This document shows positions 21,753-34,071 of a stretch of 64,000 bases of DNA, one piece after another. Position 1 is the stretch's first letter, and every line of letters begins with the position of its first letter. The DNA is from Polychytrium aggregatum (taxonomy: Eukaryota; Chytridiomycota; Chytridiomycetes; Polychytriales): assembly GCF_025602895.1 (NCBI RefSeq), contig NW_026516206.1:930001-994000 (forward strand), in the 5' to 3' direction. The notes beneath the pieces are model-generated. The model ran no database searches. It was not told where the DNA came from and worked only from the letters and a program-made list of their open reading frames with translations. The position numbers and the translations under genes are program-made.

Positions 21753-24106
21753 ATGAGTGTCCAGACCCGACGAGTCGTCGTCACCGGGCTCGGGCTAGTG
21801 ACGCCCCTGGCGACAGGAGTCGCCCAAACTTGGTCCAGACTGATCGCCGGCGGGAGCGGCATTGTGTCGCTGGCAGACCATCCCAACCGCCAGTATCAGG
21901 CGATACCCTCGAAAGTAGCAGCCTTGGTCAAGCACGGATCTGGCGAGGGTGAATTCGATCTGTCCAAATGGATCGACAAGGGGGTAAGCATGATCGGGCC
22001 GAGGAGATGCGCTCGGATGGACGGCCATTCACGGCCACAACAGGGCTTGCAGCAACAGCATCAGAGGGTGCATGTGGAAGATCGATCATCCGGACTGGGA
22101 ATCCGAATCCAGAGGCACTGGCTGGTCGATCGATCTTGCGGAACCCGAGTGCTCGCTGACCTTGACGTCTTTCTCAGAACGAAAAGCGCATGTCGCCATT
22201 CATCCAGTATGCTATGTGTGCCGCCAAGCAGGCTATCGAAGACTCGGGCTGGAAGCCGGTAGCCGAGGAGGATCGCCATCGAACGGTACGCTGCCTGCGC
22301 CAGGGAATGATGCAGTCTATCGATCGATTCCTTGAGCTAATTGTTGTCGGCGATCTCCAGGGAATCTGCGTCGGATCGGGCATTGGGTGCATCGACGAAG
22401 TGGCCGAAACATCCGCAAGCTTCGAGAGTCAGGTTGGCGCTGGTGTCAAGTCTGGACGAGGCTCGGAGCTGCCGAAGTGCAATTAGCTGGGATTATGACT
22501 CGAGAAGCCCCGGATCAAGGCCGGGTTATGGGACAGGGCTACTGGCCGGTTGGTCTGGCCATGCTGATGTCGATCGGCAACATGACTGCCACACAGGGCC
22601 TTCGCAAGATCAGCCCGTACTTTGTCCCCAAGATCCTGGTGAATCTGGCGGCTGGACATCTCAGCATGAAGTATGGATTCCAGGTACGGCCGAAAGTTGT
22701 GGACAGACAAGTGGCTCTGGGCAAGCTCCAGCAGCCAGCAGCACCAACAGCAGCACAACCACCAGCAGCAGCAGAAATAGTAGCAACAGCGCTAATTCCA
22801 TGTCGCCTCCGGATTTGCATGCATATCTGCTACGGCATGGGCGATTGCTTGCACATTCACCATCCAGGGTCCCAACCACAGCGCCTCGACGGCCTGCGCA
22901 ACCGGGGCACATTCGATTGGCGATGCGATGCGATTTATTCAATACGGCGACGCGGACGTCATGATAGCCGGAGGAACCGAGTCGAGCGTCTCGCCCCTCT
23001 CGATGGCCGGCTTTGCGAGGTGCGTGGTTCGCCGCTCCAGCGGATATGCCGGTGGTTCTGCGGATGACGCTGCGGATGGGCCGGCGAATGCCGCAGCGCT
23101 GACGATCTGGCGGGCTGCTGAGCAAGCGACCCGCCATCAAGACGATGCCGCGGAGAAACTGGGCCCCGGCAGACTGATGCGGACTGCATTCGGCCCTGCT
23201 GACCCATGCCGACTTTTGTGGTTGCGATTGCAGGGCTCGGTCCCTGTCATGCAACTTCAACGACCGACCCACAGAAGCCTCGCGGCCATTCGATAAGGAC
23301 CGCGACGGATTTGTCATCGGCGAGGGGGCAGGCATCGTCGTCCTCGAGGAGCTCGAGCATGCCCTCGCGCGAGGCGCTCCTATCTATGCCGAGGTTTGTG
23401 GCTACGGACTGTCGGGTGATGCTCATCATATGACGGCTCCGCCGGACGACGGCAACGGAGCGGCCCGGGCGATGAAGCGTGCGCTGGCGACAGGCAATAT
23501 CCAGCCCGACGATGTCGGTTACATCAACGCCCATGCGACCAGCACGGAGCTGGGCGACCTGGCAGAGACCCGGGCAATCAAGTCGGTGTTCTGCAACGGA
23601 CAGGACACGCGCAGCGGCCTCTGCGTTTCGTCGACAAAGGGCTCGATCGGCCACCTGCTCGGTGCGGCGGGGGCGGTCGAGGCCATCTTTACGATCCTGA
23701 GTCTGAAGCATGTAAGTGGTGGGGTCAGGATCGATGGACAGGCCGATGCACCGACGGATGAGCAGGGCCGGTGGCGATGCGCGACTGCGCTGGGTCCTGC
23801 GTGTTTGGCACGACATGCGTCCGGATGGCACTTGGACGCAACGCAGATGCAACTCTGGCTTGGATGGCACTCTGGGGGCTCATTTTGACAATCGCTCTCT
23901 ATCGCCTTCCCGACCGGCCTGGGGCGAAACGGCAGCGCATTGTCCCGCCGACCCTGAATCTCCACAGGGTCGATGCCGAGTTCACGCTGGACTATGTGCC
24001 GCTCAAGAGCCGCGAGCTGCCAGAGCTGCGCTATGCGCTGTCCAACAGCTTTGGCTTTGGCGGCACCAACTGCAGCTTGCTCTTCGGGCGCTGGACAGGG
24101 CGCTGA
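21753..24106 (+). CDS. CEM1: 3-oxoacyl-[acyl-carrier-protein] synthase II type (mitochondrial KAS)
   Basis: Condensing enzyme of type II fatty acid synthesis, elongating acyl-ACP with malonyl-ACP; in fungi this pathway is mitochondrial and feeds lipoate. Exons: 21753-21983, 22178-22285, 22361-22432, 22597-22683, 22868-23019, 23234-23711 and 23936-24106; 432 residues with every join in phase. The start motif is [15 protein letters not shown]. The catalytic Cys lies in [20 protein letters not shown], and the two His in [13 protein letters not shown] and [11 protein letters not shown]. The end, [17 protein letters not shown], is typical. The chosen ATG gives no presequence, although the frame is open upstream, so import by an upstream start or exon is possible. 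It is close in function to the lipoate-dependent T-protein at the window start, but that link is inference. The symbol is by analogy to yeast CEM1. Confidence 0.92.
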
Positions 24107-25338
24107 TCCCGAACGAATGCCGGCCGCCGGAAGAGGAGCCGTGGGCGAGCCGGGGCTGTGTGGTGTGACTGTGCAGTGGAGCTGTGTGGTGGAGCTGTGT
24201 AGTGGAGCTGTGTGGTGGAGCTGTGCACTCGGACTGTGCGTTGTGACTGTTCACTCGGACTGTGTGGCTTCTGGCAGCACGGACCCACTGCGCTGTGTGA
24301 CTGTGAGCAGTGCTCGGTTGGTGCAGCCGAAATATACGCCTTGTGCAGCGCTCCTTGCGTGGTTGGTGCAGCAGCACAGAGCGCGACCGCGTCCGCTGTG
24401 CACGCCGCGGGTCACACGCACCGCCGCAGCGACAGTGGCGGGTCACAGCGTGGCACCAGACTCACAGCCACAGCGAGACGGCACACAGCACAACCGCACA
24501 CTGCAGCAGCACACAGGAACAAGGCAGTCCCGCGGCTGCGGGCATGTGAGAGCGCGCCGCGCCGCCCGTGCCGCCGCGTCTGTGTCACCGCTGTGTCGCC
24601 GTCCAGTCGCTGCGTTGTTCGGCCTTTGCCGCGCCGGACTTGTCTGCTCTTGTCCTTTTGATCTCGGCCTCACCTTTGACGCTTGCTCGCTCGCCTGCTC
24701 GCATCCATCCATCCTTGGCTCCCATCTGTATTTTTATGCCGCTGGCTGCGTTTGTCGGCCCCGCCTTGCCCTGCCGAGTCCACTCGCCATCGCCCTTGTG
24801 AGTCGCCTGCCTCGCCTGCCTCGCCTGTGGTCTCGTCGCTGCTGCTCGCTTGCTCGCCGCCTTGATCCTCGCCTTGATCCCCGCCCATCGCCATCCGCGC
24901 TGTGTCCTGATCACCCGGTCTGCTTGTTTTTCCCTTCATCCACCCTTTTCCCACTTCCGGCTGGTCATATCCCGGCCGCTGCCCTCGTCCGTTTCATCTG
25001 CTTCATCGCATCTCGCCTCTCCGTCACATCCCTCGCTTCTGACCCTCCTCTGATCTATCCCCGTTCTGTCGTCCTCTTGCATACTCTGACTGCAACCCCC
25101 CCCACTGCATCGGTCTGGGACTGTCTTGGCTGACACTGCATTGCTGCCTCGATCGTCTGCCAACTGGTTCTTTTTTTTCCTCGTCCGTCGTGGCCGATCA
25201 ACTCAAATCGCTCAACCTCCCCTCGCCGTCGATCGGCTTGCGATCCATCAGCTCTGCTTCTCCCCTTCTCTCGCACACTTGATTTGAATCCTCAGGCTCC
25301 TCCCGCCGAGCAACGCTTCTTTCCCGCCATCGCCAGCG
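24107..25338. other. Intergenic region with GT-rich minisatellite and pyrimidine-rich promoter
   Basis: Holds a GCTGTGTGGTGGA-type repeat at about 24165-24260, then a CT-rich stretch (TCGCCTGCC repeats near 24800) leading into the arrestin gene. A 386-codon open frame runs from the end of the KAS gene through here, but it is compositionally biased, lacks family features and is treated as chance. Confidence 0.5.
24165..24262 (+). repeat. GT-rich imperfect minisatellite
   Basis: Repeated GTGGAGCTGTGTGGTGGAGCT and GGACTGTG units immediately after the KAS stop; imperfect copies of about 15 bp. Confidence 0.75.
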
Positions 25339-28251
25339 ATGCTCTCCAACATCCACTCGTCGCACCTCGAGGTCATCTTGGACGAGTCCACCATCGAGCT
25401 CTCCGGCAACATCGATGTCTCACAACAAGCCCCCGGCACTCGCCCTGGGCACGATCTCAAGGGCAAGGTCATCCTAACACTGCACAAGTCCCTGCTCACG
25501 GCCGTCGAGCTCAAGGTCTGCTTTGCCGGCCATGTCTACATCCATTTTAGTCCGTCCAACTCCAGCTTCTTCCATCATCAGCCCGAGTACCCTCCGGCCG
25601 CCCGCCCGCTCGTCGAGCGGAGCGTTACCCTGTGGTCGCCTCAGAGCGAGACGGCCGAGCTCCGGGCCGGCATCCACGAGTGGGACTTCAATATCTCTGT
25701 CCCTGCCAATCTGCCGCCGACATCGGCGACCCGCTCTGCAAAGATCCAGTATATCGTCCAAGCTCTGCTCGTCGAGCGCAAGCTCCCTGCCTCCCACGGA
25801 CCTGCTGCCACCCCACCCTCCAACCCACAGCCCATACCCGTCAAGCCGCACCTGGTCGAGACCCAGGCCACCAAAGTCGTGACCATCCAGACCTGCTGGC
25901 CACGAGGGGGCCTCCACGCAGAGCAGCTTATCTGCGACTCTACCCGGGGGATCCTCGAGGCCAAGGTCCACATGGCCCCGGAGGCATTTGTTGTCGATCC
26001 CGTTTACAAATTCTCTGTGTCACTCAACATCCTGAAGCCCACCGTCGTCAAAGAAGTCAAGAGCATCAAATGCCAGTTGCGGGAGAAACAGACATACCTG
26101 TGAGTATCGCTACTGCTTCGCTAATGTTCTGGCGCGATGTTGCTCTTGCGGCCGGCATACCCACCGATTACTCGTTGGCATGAGTTGGGGCCAACCATCT
26201 GGGACGCAGCACAGCATGTTGGCATTGGCATACGCGCAGGGCATTGGCATGCAACGGCTCGCCGACAGTGTCCTATCTCCACCATAGTGAATGAGTCGCT
26301 CAGTCCACAGCGTGACCGATTCTCGCTGACCCTCTCTCCTCGATTCACCCATTCCAATCGCATCTCGCACCTTGCATCGCGTAGGTGCAAGCAAGCCAAC
26401 TCGGAAGAAACAACAAAACAAAGAGAGGAACTCGGGATCGGCATAGCCACGGTCACCAGCGTCGACAAGCAGTCGGCCCTCGTCTCTAATCGCGGCACTC
26501 CCTCGTCACAGTCCTCCCAGAGCGGGAGCGGGGGAGCCAACACCTTGTCCAGCTCCATCGCCGGTGCTAGTGCGCCAGCATCGTCCTTCTGCTCGCCCAT
26601 CCACTTGGAGGTGTCGTTGCAAGGTGCCCACATTGACGTCAGCTTGCCCGAGTTCCGGGTTGTTCACCGACTCTACATCCTGGTGCAGTTCGAGACCGGT
26701 GGCGACAAGCTGGACGAGGTCATCGTGTTCGTTCCCATCCGTGTTGTCAACCCGAGCAGGTGGAGTGGCTATGCACCTGCACCTGTGCCTTCGCTCCTGC
26801 CCATCAACACAAACGTCAGCGGCTCCTACTCTGATACCAGCACCTTGGGCCGTTCGAAGCGAAGTGTGAGTTTACCCCAGTCGCCCGACTACACAAAATC
26901 CACACCCACTGGCGCCAAGTTCCAGGAACTGAGCCTTGGCAGTGTTGGCGTCGCGTCGTCTGCCGTCGGCGCACAGAGCCAAGGTCGATCCACCCTGATC
27001 CACAACAAGCGACGCAACGTCTCGGATCCCAATGCAGGTCTTAGCCCGCCGCTGCTGGCGCAGACCTTCCATACTGTCTCGCACGACCTCTACGTGTCGC
27101 CCAAGCCGGCGCCGATCCCCGAACGCAAATCCATGGACCCGGGGTATTCCAGCCGGGAAGCATACGCCAACAAGGAAAAGTCGGGTGGCTGGTTCGGCCT
27201 GAAGCGAAGTCTCAGCTTGAAGTCAAACAAAGCCTCCGGGCAAAACTTTGCAGGTGCGGCGCCTTCGCCGGCCCCACCGAGCTCGATCCGCAACCCACCT
27301 CCCCCCCTGAACCCCGCGCTGCTGCACAGCGGTCTGATGGAAACTGGCCTGGCTCTCGGAGGCGGCGGCACCGCCAGCGCCGGCAGCCACAATAGCCATA
27401 GTAGCCACAGCAATCACTATGGCATCGGTTTTGCGAGCGCCCCGCGTCCCAAGGCGCCGCCGATACAGCCGTCCCTGTCCAGCGAAGTCAAGCCGGACTT
27501 GGCCGCAGGCAAGGGCGGATGGATCAAGAACCTTGCCGATGCCCGTGTGATGATCACCAACTTTGGCCGAAAGTCTATGGACGAGAACCATCGGGGCAAC
27601 GGCGCCGGCCCTGGCGCCAGCGCGGCCTTCCCACCGCGCAAATCCATGGACGAGAGCCGTGTCGAAACTACCAAGCGCTTCGGCCGCCCCAGCAATCTCG
27701 ACGACGCCGACGACGACGACAACGACGACGGTGTCAAGTGGGCGGAGCAGCGCAAGGAGATCGAACTCGAGTACTCGCAGCTTCAGACTCTCAATCGGGT
27801 GCGTGAAGCTGCCGTGCGCGCCGAGAAGGACCGAAACGAAGTCTTCCAGCCCGGACACTCGGCTCCGCCCGTCCCGCTGCGGAACCTCAAGGCTTACGGC
27901 ATGAGCGTCGCGGCACAGGGCAGCCAGGCGACAGCCTTTGCCAACAAGCGCGAGTCAGACCTGCTGTTCGAATCCGACGACGACAACGAAGGCCGCCGAT
28001 GGACGTTTATCGACGGAGCGTATGTCTTTATCGAAACACGCGCCGGAGCAGGATCTCGCGCCAGTGCCGCCGACGAGAACGGTCGCGGCACGCCATCGAC
28101 ACTTGACGAGAGCCGCAGCTCGAAGCGATGGACCCTTGTCGACGGCGAATACGTTGCCAAGGAGCGCGTGCCGCTGGCCATGGACGAAGAAAATCCCGAC
28201 AACGGCGAGTGGGTGCTCGATGGCGATGTCTATGTCATGGTCCCGAGTTGA
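25339..28251 (+). CDS. Alpha-arrestin-like protein with C-terminal repeat tail
   Basis: Two exons, 25339-26099 and 26385-28251, in phase, encode about 875 residues. The first ~250 residues read as an arrestin N-fold followed by the start of a C-fold (EVILDESTIELSG, LKGKVILTLHKSLLTAVELK, AGIHEWDFNISVPANLPPT, FVVDPVYKFSVSLNILKPT). The second exon continues it (SPIHLEVSLQGAHIDVSLPE, VVHRLYILVQFETGG). Such proteins act as adaptors that bring ubiquitin ligases to membrane cargo. A long Ser/Pro/Gly-rich region carries three Arg-Lys-Ser-Met-Asp sites (codons near 27124, 27569 and 27640). The C-terminus has three Trp/Asp-Gly/Tyr-Val repeats (RRWTFIDGAYV, KRWTLVDGEYV, GEWVLDGDVYV). No PPxY motif was noticed. 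Partner and cargo are unknown. Confidence 0.8.
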
Positions 28252-29171
28252 AGAGGCTGCCGGTGCCACCGCGGTTGAAACAGCAGGGCCCGCTCGGACC
28301 TGTGCGCCTGCAGCAACGGCCACACTCGGTATAGCCGCGGCACCAGAGACCACGAATCGCCCCACCGTGGCGGCCCATTTTCGCTCCTCTCGTCGACTGG
28401 TGTCGCTGATGTCGCTGCTGGCCCTGTTGTACCGCACACTGACAGCACTTCGAAGGGGGCGACAAAGAAAACTTCTCGCTCACCCACTCACACCAAGAGA
28501 CAAGAAACACAAAAATCACTGGATCGCCTGGCCCTCCGAGGCGATCGCTGTAATTACACCGCGAAACGGGGCACTGCCTCCCCCCCCCCGTTATTGAGGC
28601 CAGCAGCCATGCTATTTTTTTTTCTGGGTTTTGAATACACTCATCCATCATCCACAATGACGACGCATCCATCCCCACATCCCCGCAGACGAAGGAGGCC
28701 TGCATCTGGCCCAGGGGGCAGGACGCAATGTGCGCGGCGTGGCTCGGAATCGGTCCGGTTGATCTCTCTCGGCCGCGTCCTGTCGTGCCCGTGCTCATGT
28801 GTCCCATTTCATTTTGGAAACGCTCTATTTTTGGCCACCCCGTGCGACAGCTCACCGCAAACATGGCTGTGTGTCTCCATGTGCAGCACCGACGCTTCCT
28901 TGGAGGCACTGGACTCGCACTTCCCACGCCTGCTTACCAGCCTCTACCGCCCCGTCTCCCAGCACCGAGATCGGTCCGTATCTCTGGCTCTTGCTCGATT
29001 GTCGATCCGGTTTACATCAACTGCTAGTCAGTGCTGCTTCTTGCTATTGCCAAATCCCAAACTCGATCTCCATCTCAAGCCGCAACCCGTCGCCCCCCCC
29101 CTGAACTGTCACATATCTGCAACGCTCTCCTCCAAGCGCACCAGTCTCTCCACACTCGCCCCCACCCTCAA
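28252..29171. other. Intergenic region
   Basis: About 0.9 kb between arrestin and F-box genes with homopolymer C and T runs near 28582-28625. No gene is supported. Confidence 0.5.
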
Positions 29172-30540
29172 ATGCCATCCAACATGCAAGCCGCCGCGGG
29201 TTTCCATAGCCAGGTTGCTTCGGCCAAGTGGTCCGACCTTCCATCCGAGCTGTGTGAAGAAGTCTTGCTCAGCTGCAGTACGCTCGAGTCGTTTGTCCGT
29301 CTCGGCCGTGCCAGTTCGCAGATGTATTCGATCATGGCGGATCCGAATGTCAAGGCCAAGTGGCTGATTCGGAGATTTGGCCTCAGCCAAGTGCTCAAAT
29401 ACGACGACATCCTGGGCCATCCGCTCATGAGAGCCGAGGTGGGTTTGAGGGCCGGCCTTGATTCGTTTCCCGGACGGGTTGCAAACGACCCTTGATGTGG
29501 CGGGATACTTGCTGTTGTCTGCGATCTGGAATTCGTCCTCGCATGAATATTGCTTGCGGGACGGAGCTGCCTCGCTCGCTCCCCCCTCCTCTCGAAACCG
29601 CCGCCGCGCCACTGATCCTCGGTCTCTCGGTCGCTCCCACAACCAGGTCGTCGAATGCATGCTCAACCGCGGCGCGCACTTCAATCAACTCTCCGACCTC
29701 CTGCACTTCCGCGACTGCTCTCCAAGCCAGGCAGCGGCCCGGTGCTTGGCCTTCCAGAACCAGCCGCGGAAGCGTCCGCTGCATCTCCTCAACTGGCTGA
29801 TCGAGCAGGACCGCCCGACCTTGATCCACTGCTACCACCGACATGACTCAAGTAATCTGATGGAGGGCAACGGCCTGGCGCTCTACGACGCCATCGGTGG
29901 AGGCAAGGTGCGGGCCTGCCAGGCCTTGATCGAGTGCGGAGCCGACGTCAACATCAACGACGGCGAGCTCCTGCGACTGGCCGTTGGCTCTGGAAACGAG
30001 AGGATGGCTCGGTTTCTGGTCGACCGCGCCGGCGCCAAGGTCGTCAGCCGGCCGTTCTCATGGGCCACTGCTGCCCGAGACAACGCCATTGGGCTGCTTG
30101 AATGGGCCCGGTCGCTTGGCTTGGACCTGCATTTTGGTGCCGAGGAGGCCCTGATCGAATGCTGCACCCACGGGTCGCTGCGAGGCGCCCGGCTTGCCCT
30201 GGATATGGGGTCAAGTCCAGACGCCCAGAACGCATTGCCGTTGCGGCGGTCGGCCGAGCGGGGGCACTGGTCCATTGTGGCGCTGCTGCAACAATCCGGA
30301 GCCGACCTGGAGCTGGCAAGACGGTACGGCGGGGCGACTTTCATGGCCCTGATGGACGAGTGTCAGACCAAGACAGCAAGAGGCGAGATCGGGGGCGACA
30401 ATCCAAGCAACGGCACAAGTCCCAGTAGCATCAACATCAGCAACAGCAGCACCAACATCGGCAGCAGCCCGGCTGCCCGTTACGAGTTTGGTCTCGTTTC
30501 AGGACGGATCGCTGCTGTCCGAAGCATTACTAGACTGTAA
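29172..30540 (+). CDS. F-box and ankyrin-repeat protein
   Basis: Two exons, 29172-29438 and 29647-30540, in phase, 386 residues. Residues ~20-65 resemble an F-box (WSDLPSELCEEVLLSCSTLE, then FVRLGRASSQMYSIM), suggesting an SCF ubiquitin-ligase substrate receptor. The rest contains degenerate ankyrin repeats with the usual helix-turn-helix rhythm (ACQALIECGADVNINDGELL, RMARFLVDRAGAKV, ARLALDMGSSPDAQNALPL, SIVALLQQSGADLELA). The final ~70 residues are Ser/Asn-rich. The substrate cannot be told. The ATG at 29172 is the first in frame before the F-box; an alternative Met lies four codons on. F-box plus ankyrin architecture is common in large expanded families, so this may be one of many paralogues. 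Confidence 0.8.
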
Positions 30541-31055
30541 AGGAATAGACTTGACTGAGGACACCGGCAAGACAGGTGGTTCATTCGCCCCATCGCCTCC
30601 ATCGCCCCATCGCCGCGATTGGTGTTCCCACGGACCAATACACAATCTTGAGCTCAGTTTGCTGACACAGCCGGCGGCATTAATGCCATGACCCTGGGCT
30701 GCCATCGCAAGCAGAGCGCGGTATGCGCGGGAAACGGCGGGCCAAAGCTTGCACTTCTCCTTCATCCGTTGATCCTCGTTGTCGCCAAGAAGCTGGTCGC
30801 AACGACGAATCGTTCTGGCAACGGATGGGCTGAGCAAAGCCCGCCAAAACAACAAAGCTGTCTGGCAGCTCCAATGAGATGGCCGCGAGCCCAAACAGCA
30901 GCCGCGAGTGCTCGCAAATCACCCAGACCTTGGCGCCTTTTTTTTCCCTCCGCAAGAAATCGTCCCAGTCGATCTACCAGAAGATCACCACCCCTAATAT
31001 CGAAGCAAAGCCGCACCGGCTGCCGCTCAGGAGTGATCTTTGTCATGCCTCCGAG
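30541..31055. other. Intergenic region
   Basis: Presumed 3' flank of the F-box/ankyrin gene and promoter of the glycosyltransferase. The frame of the next gene is open upstream to 30879 with poor coding character. Confidence 0.45.
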
Positions 31056-32857
31056 ATGATCAAATACTGCTCTGTCAGATTCAAGCGAGCTATCGTGAGC
31101 TTCGTTCTCCTGGCCACAGCCATGGCTTGGATACGCACCCTTCCGATCCGGCAAAATCTGCCGTTGATGCAGTTGGCGCTCAAAAGCATCGACTCCATAT
31201 CGCAACTGTATCTTCTGATCGACTACTTGAATGAGCTCTACGCATCGGAGCCATACCCATATGAGATCTACAGCAAGCATGACTACCGATTCGTGCCGTG
31301 TGAGCGTCCAAATCCAGTCCTCCCACGCAAGCCCCACAACGCCCCGAATCAGATCAGCAAAAAAGACACCGAGCGCCTGGCCTGTCTCATCGACCGCGCA
31401 AGATACACTATCATTGTTGACGGGCCGATCGGAAGGCCAGTCTCGTTCGGAATAGTGTCGTCGCACATAGCCCTGGAACTACATCGCCTCGGATATGTGA
31501 GTATTCTGAGGGCACTGGCATGGCCCAGTACTTTGGAAACATACGAGCTAACACTGCACCACATGATGCTGCACAACGCACCACAATGCGGGTCGCCATT
31601 ATTGCGCATAGCTCGTCCAATTGGAAGTGTGGAGCTCAGAGTCTGCGCTGAGCCCTGAGCTTCAGCACATCAAAGATCTTGAGTCGAAACGCCCTCGGCC
31701 AGACCATCCCGACCTTTTCATTCGTGTGAGCCACATCGACAGCTTCGAGCCCAGGCAGCACAGCCACTCTTTTGCCGTGACCGCCAACGAAGTCCCATTT
31801 TCACTCAGCAACAAGATGGGCAAGAAACTCGTCAGCATCACCAACCAGTCGATGAAGGAGGACCCCGAGGGGCACCTTATCGCCCACAAGATCTTTGTGC
31901 CGACCCATTTCATCCAGGAGCTGATGTCCCCGCTCGTCCCAAACGTGGAGACAAAGGTTGGGCTCTTCCCACACGGCTTTGATGAAGATGTTTTCCGGTA
32001 CAAGAGTCGCCACCACAGAGTCAACTCGGACACATTCCAGTTCGTCTGGATCTCGGTCTGGGGCGGTCGAAAAAACACCAAGGCTGCACTCGAAGCCTTT
32101 GTGCTGGCCTTTCCGGACGGGACCATCAAGTTGGCGGATGGAAGGACGACCCGGGTTGAACTCAAATTGGTTTGTGGACAGCCGCCGACGATCAAGCCAT
32201 GGGAGCGAGAGTACTGGTCTGCAAAGCCAGGCATCATCATCGTCGACCCGGACGAAAGCAGGACCGATGTTGAACTGGCCCAGCACTACCACGACGCCGA
32301 CTGTCTGGTGTTTCCAACTTATGCCGAGGGATTCGGCTTGACGGTGCTGGAGGCCATGGCGACGGGCCTGCCTGTGATTGTGCCAGATTTCTCGGGAATA
32401 CAAGACTTTTGCGATCGGCAGTCCTGTGTCATGATTCCACCGACTCGATGGGTGAATATGACCCTCGGATCGATCCCAGGTATGGCATCGCTTTGCTCGA
32501 TGAGAGGGGGGGGCTCACTGCATTATTGATTGCAGTGTCGCTGTCGGTGTCGTTACAAGTGGCTTCCAATGGTGGCCATCGCAGTCAGGCCATGTGGTGG
32601 ACCAGTGTCACTGACCTGGCGGCAGAATCTGTGTGTACATTGCTGATTCGATGTCTCTGGTCCCAATACCAGGCTGCGGTGCTGACATTGATCCACGAGT
32701 GCTCGCAGCCGTCATGAAGATGATGGTGCTGGATCGACAAGGATCTATCCTCTTGGGCAAACGGGCTGCCGAGAAAGCTCACCGAGACTGGACATGGCGG
32801 AAGGTGGTGCGGGATTTCGACCAGAAGCACATATGCCCTCTGTTTGAAAGTCTGTGA
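31056..32857 (+). CDS. GT4-type (GT-B fold) glycosyltransferase with N-terminal signal anchor
   Basis: Probable type II membrane glycosyltransferase of the secretory pathway; donor and acceptor are unknown. Exons 31056-31496 and 31612 onward are sure. The hydrophobic AIVSFVLLATAMAWI near residue 11 looks like a signal anchor. The second exon carries the GT-B core: FVWISVWGGRKNTKAALEAF (donor domain start), then DADCLVFPTYAEGFGLTVLE, the E-x7-E motif of GT4 enzymes, and MATGLPVIVPDFSGIQDF. The C-terminal helix region (VLAAVMKMMVLDRQGSILLG, AHRDWTWRKV) is in a third exon from about 32626 to the stop at 32855. The obvious donor after 32479 leaves the wrong phase. A GT at 32421 would fit phase, as would an extra small exon, so this junction is unresolved or slightly damaged. 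Confidence 0.78.
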
Positions 32858-34071
32858 CTGAGGTGGAGGAAGGGCACATGTCGCCCGCGAATGGGACCGA
32901 AAAAAAGGGGTGCCCAAGGACAGCAACACTTGAATCTAGCTGATGGCGCAAGCTGGATATCGCAAGTCCGGAGGGCTCCCGCGAGTCCCACCGCATCCAA
33001 CCATATCAAACGCAGCACCAGCTCACTCATAAACCCGTGGAGGGATGGAAGATCCGTCACTTGATTGGTGTGGTCGGGTTCGGAGGTGCTATGACTCACC
33101 CTGAGACCGACTGGAGCTTGCGGCGAGTGGCCATGCTCGTTCCAGAGCCCGCTGCTCGGGGAGTGGCTTTGCTTCCGAGACCAAGTGCAAAAATGATATC
33201 ACCCACATGGTTTTGTATGTTTGTATATATTCGCGATTGACCAAGCATGATGTGGAGTTGTTCCAACCCAGAGAGATCGGTTTGACAGTGCTATGATGAG
33301 GCCTTACATGTGTAACAGAATCAAAGCCCGGGAAGGCGGCGGGTTGTAGGAATCGGGTTGGGTGGGGCGGGAGAAAGGGAGACGGCGCAGAGCCAGCCAA
33401 AATCAGCTGGAATCGATCGCCAGAATCCAATACAGGACAGCATAACATATGAGGAATGAAAGGGCTTCGCACAACTTTCCGAGGCCAGCACGGCAGCTTG
33501 GACAACGACGAGATGGCGGGCGATGGAGGGGGCAGGGCGGAGGAGTTAGCGGGCGCAACAAAGGTGAAATGCTTAAGATGTATTTTTTTGGAGGGAGGAT
33601 GGTCAAAACTGGGAAGAACTGCGACAATACAGCTTCCGTATCATTCAAGAAAACGGCAGGGACACAGACGATGGAAAAAATAAGCACGGATCGCTTGACG
33701 AGAAATTTGGCCAAGCTTCATGGAAGGTGGAGGGAAGGGGGGTAGCAGCAAGCCTGTGATTGGGGATGACAGGTTGTGGGAGACATCGCGAGAATCGGTG
33801 CCCCGTCAAGTTCGGACCAGAGAGAAGCGAGTGGCACAGTTGTTAGCTCGTTTGGTCGGAGGCTCGGGCCAAAGACGCTGAACAGCCCGTCCTTCCCTTC
33901 CTTTCGTGAATACACTGGGAGGCCCAATGCGACGGAAGTGTCCCAGATGCGAGCGGCATGGTCGAGCCAGGGTGTATGCTTACCGGACAGAGCTGAAGGC
34001 TGCAGAGGCACACGGAGGCGCTCGTTTCCGGAAAGCAAGCTGCAGAAAGCAGGCTCCACGAGAGGGAGAAC
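32858..34071. other. Convergent intergenic region
   Basis: About 1.2 kb between the glycosyltransferase and the 82-residue protein gene. Frames on both strands are short and biased; no gene, RNA or repeat could be supported. Confidence 0.5.

Noticed and set aside
23973-25133. 386-codon open frame running from the KAS 3' end into intergenic repeats
   Set aside because: Low-complexity Cys/Ser/Pro/Arg composition over GT- and CT-rich repeats, in a different frame from the KAS end; no family features.
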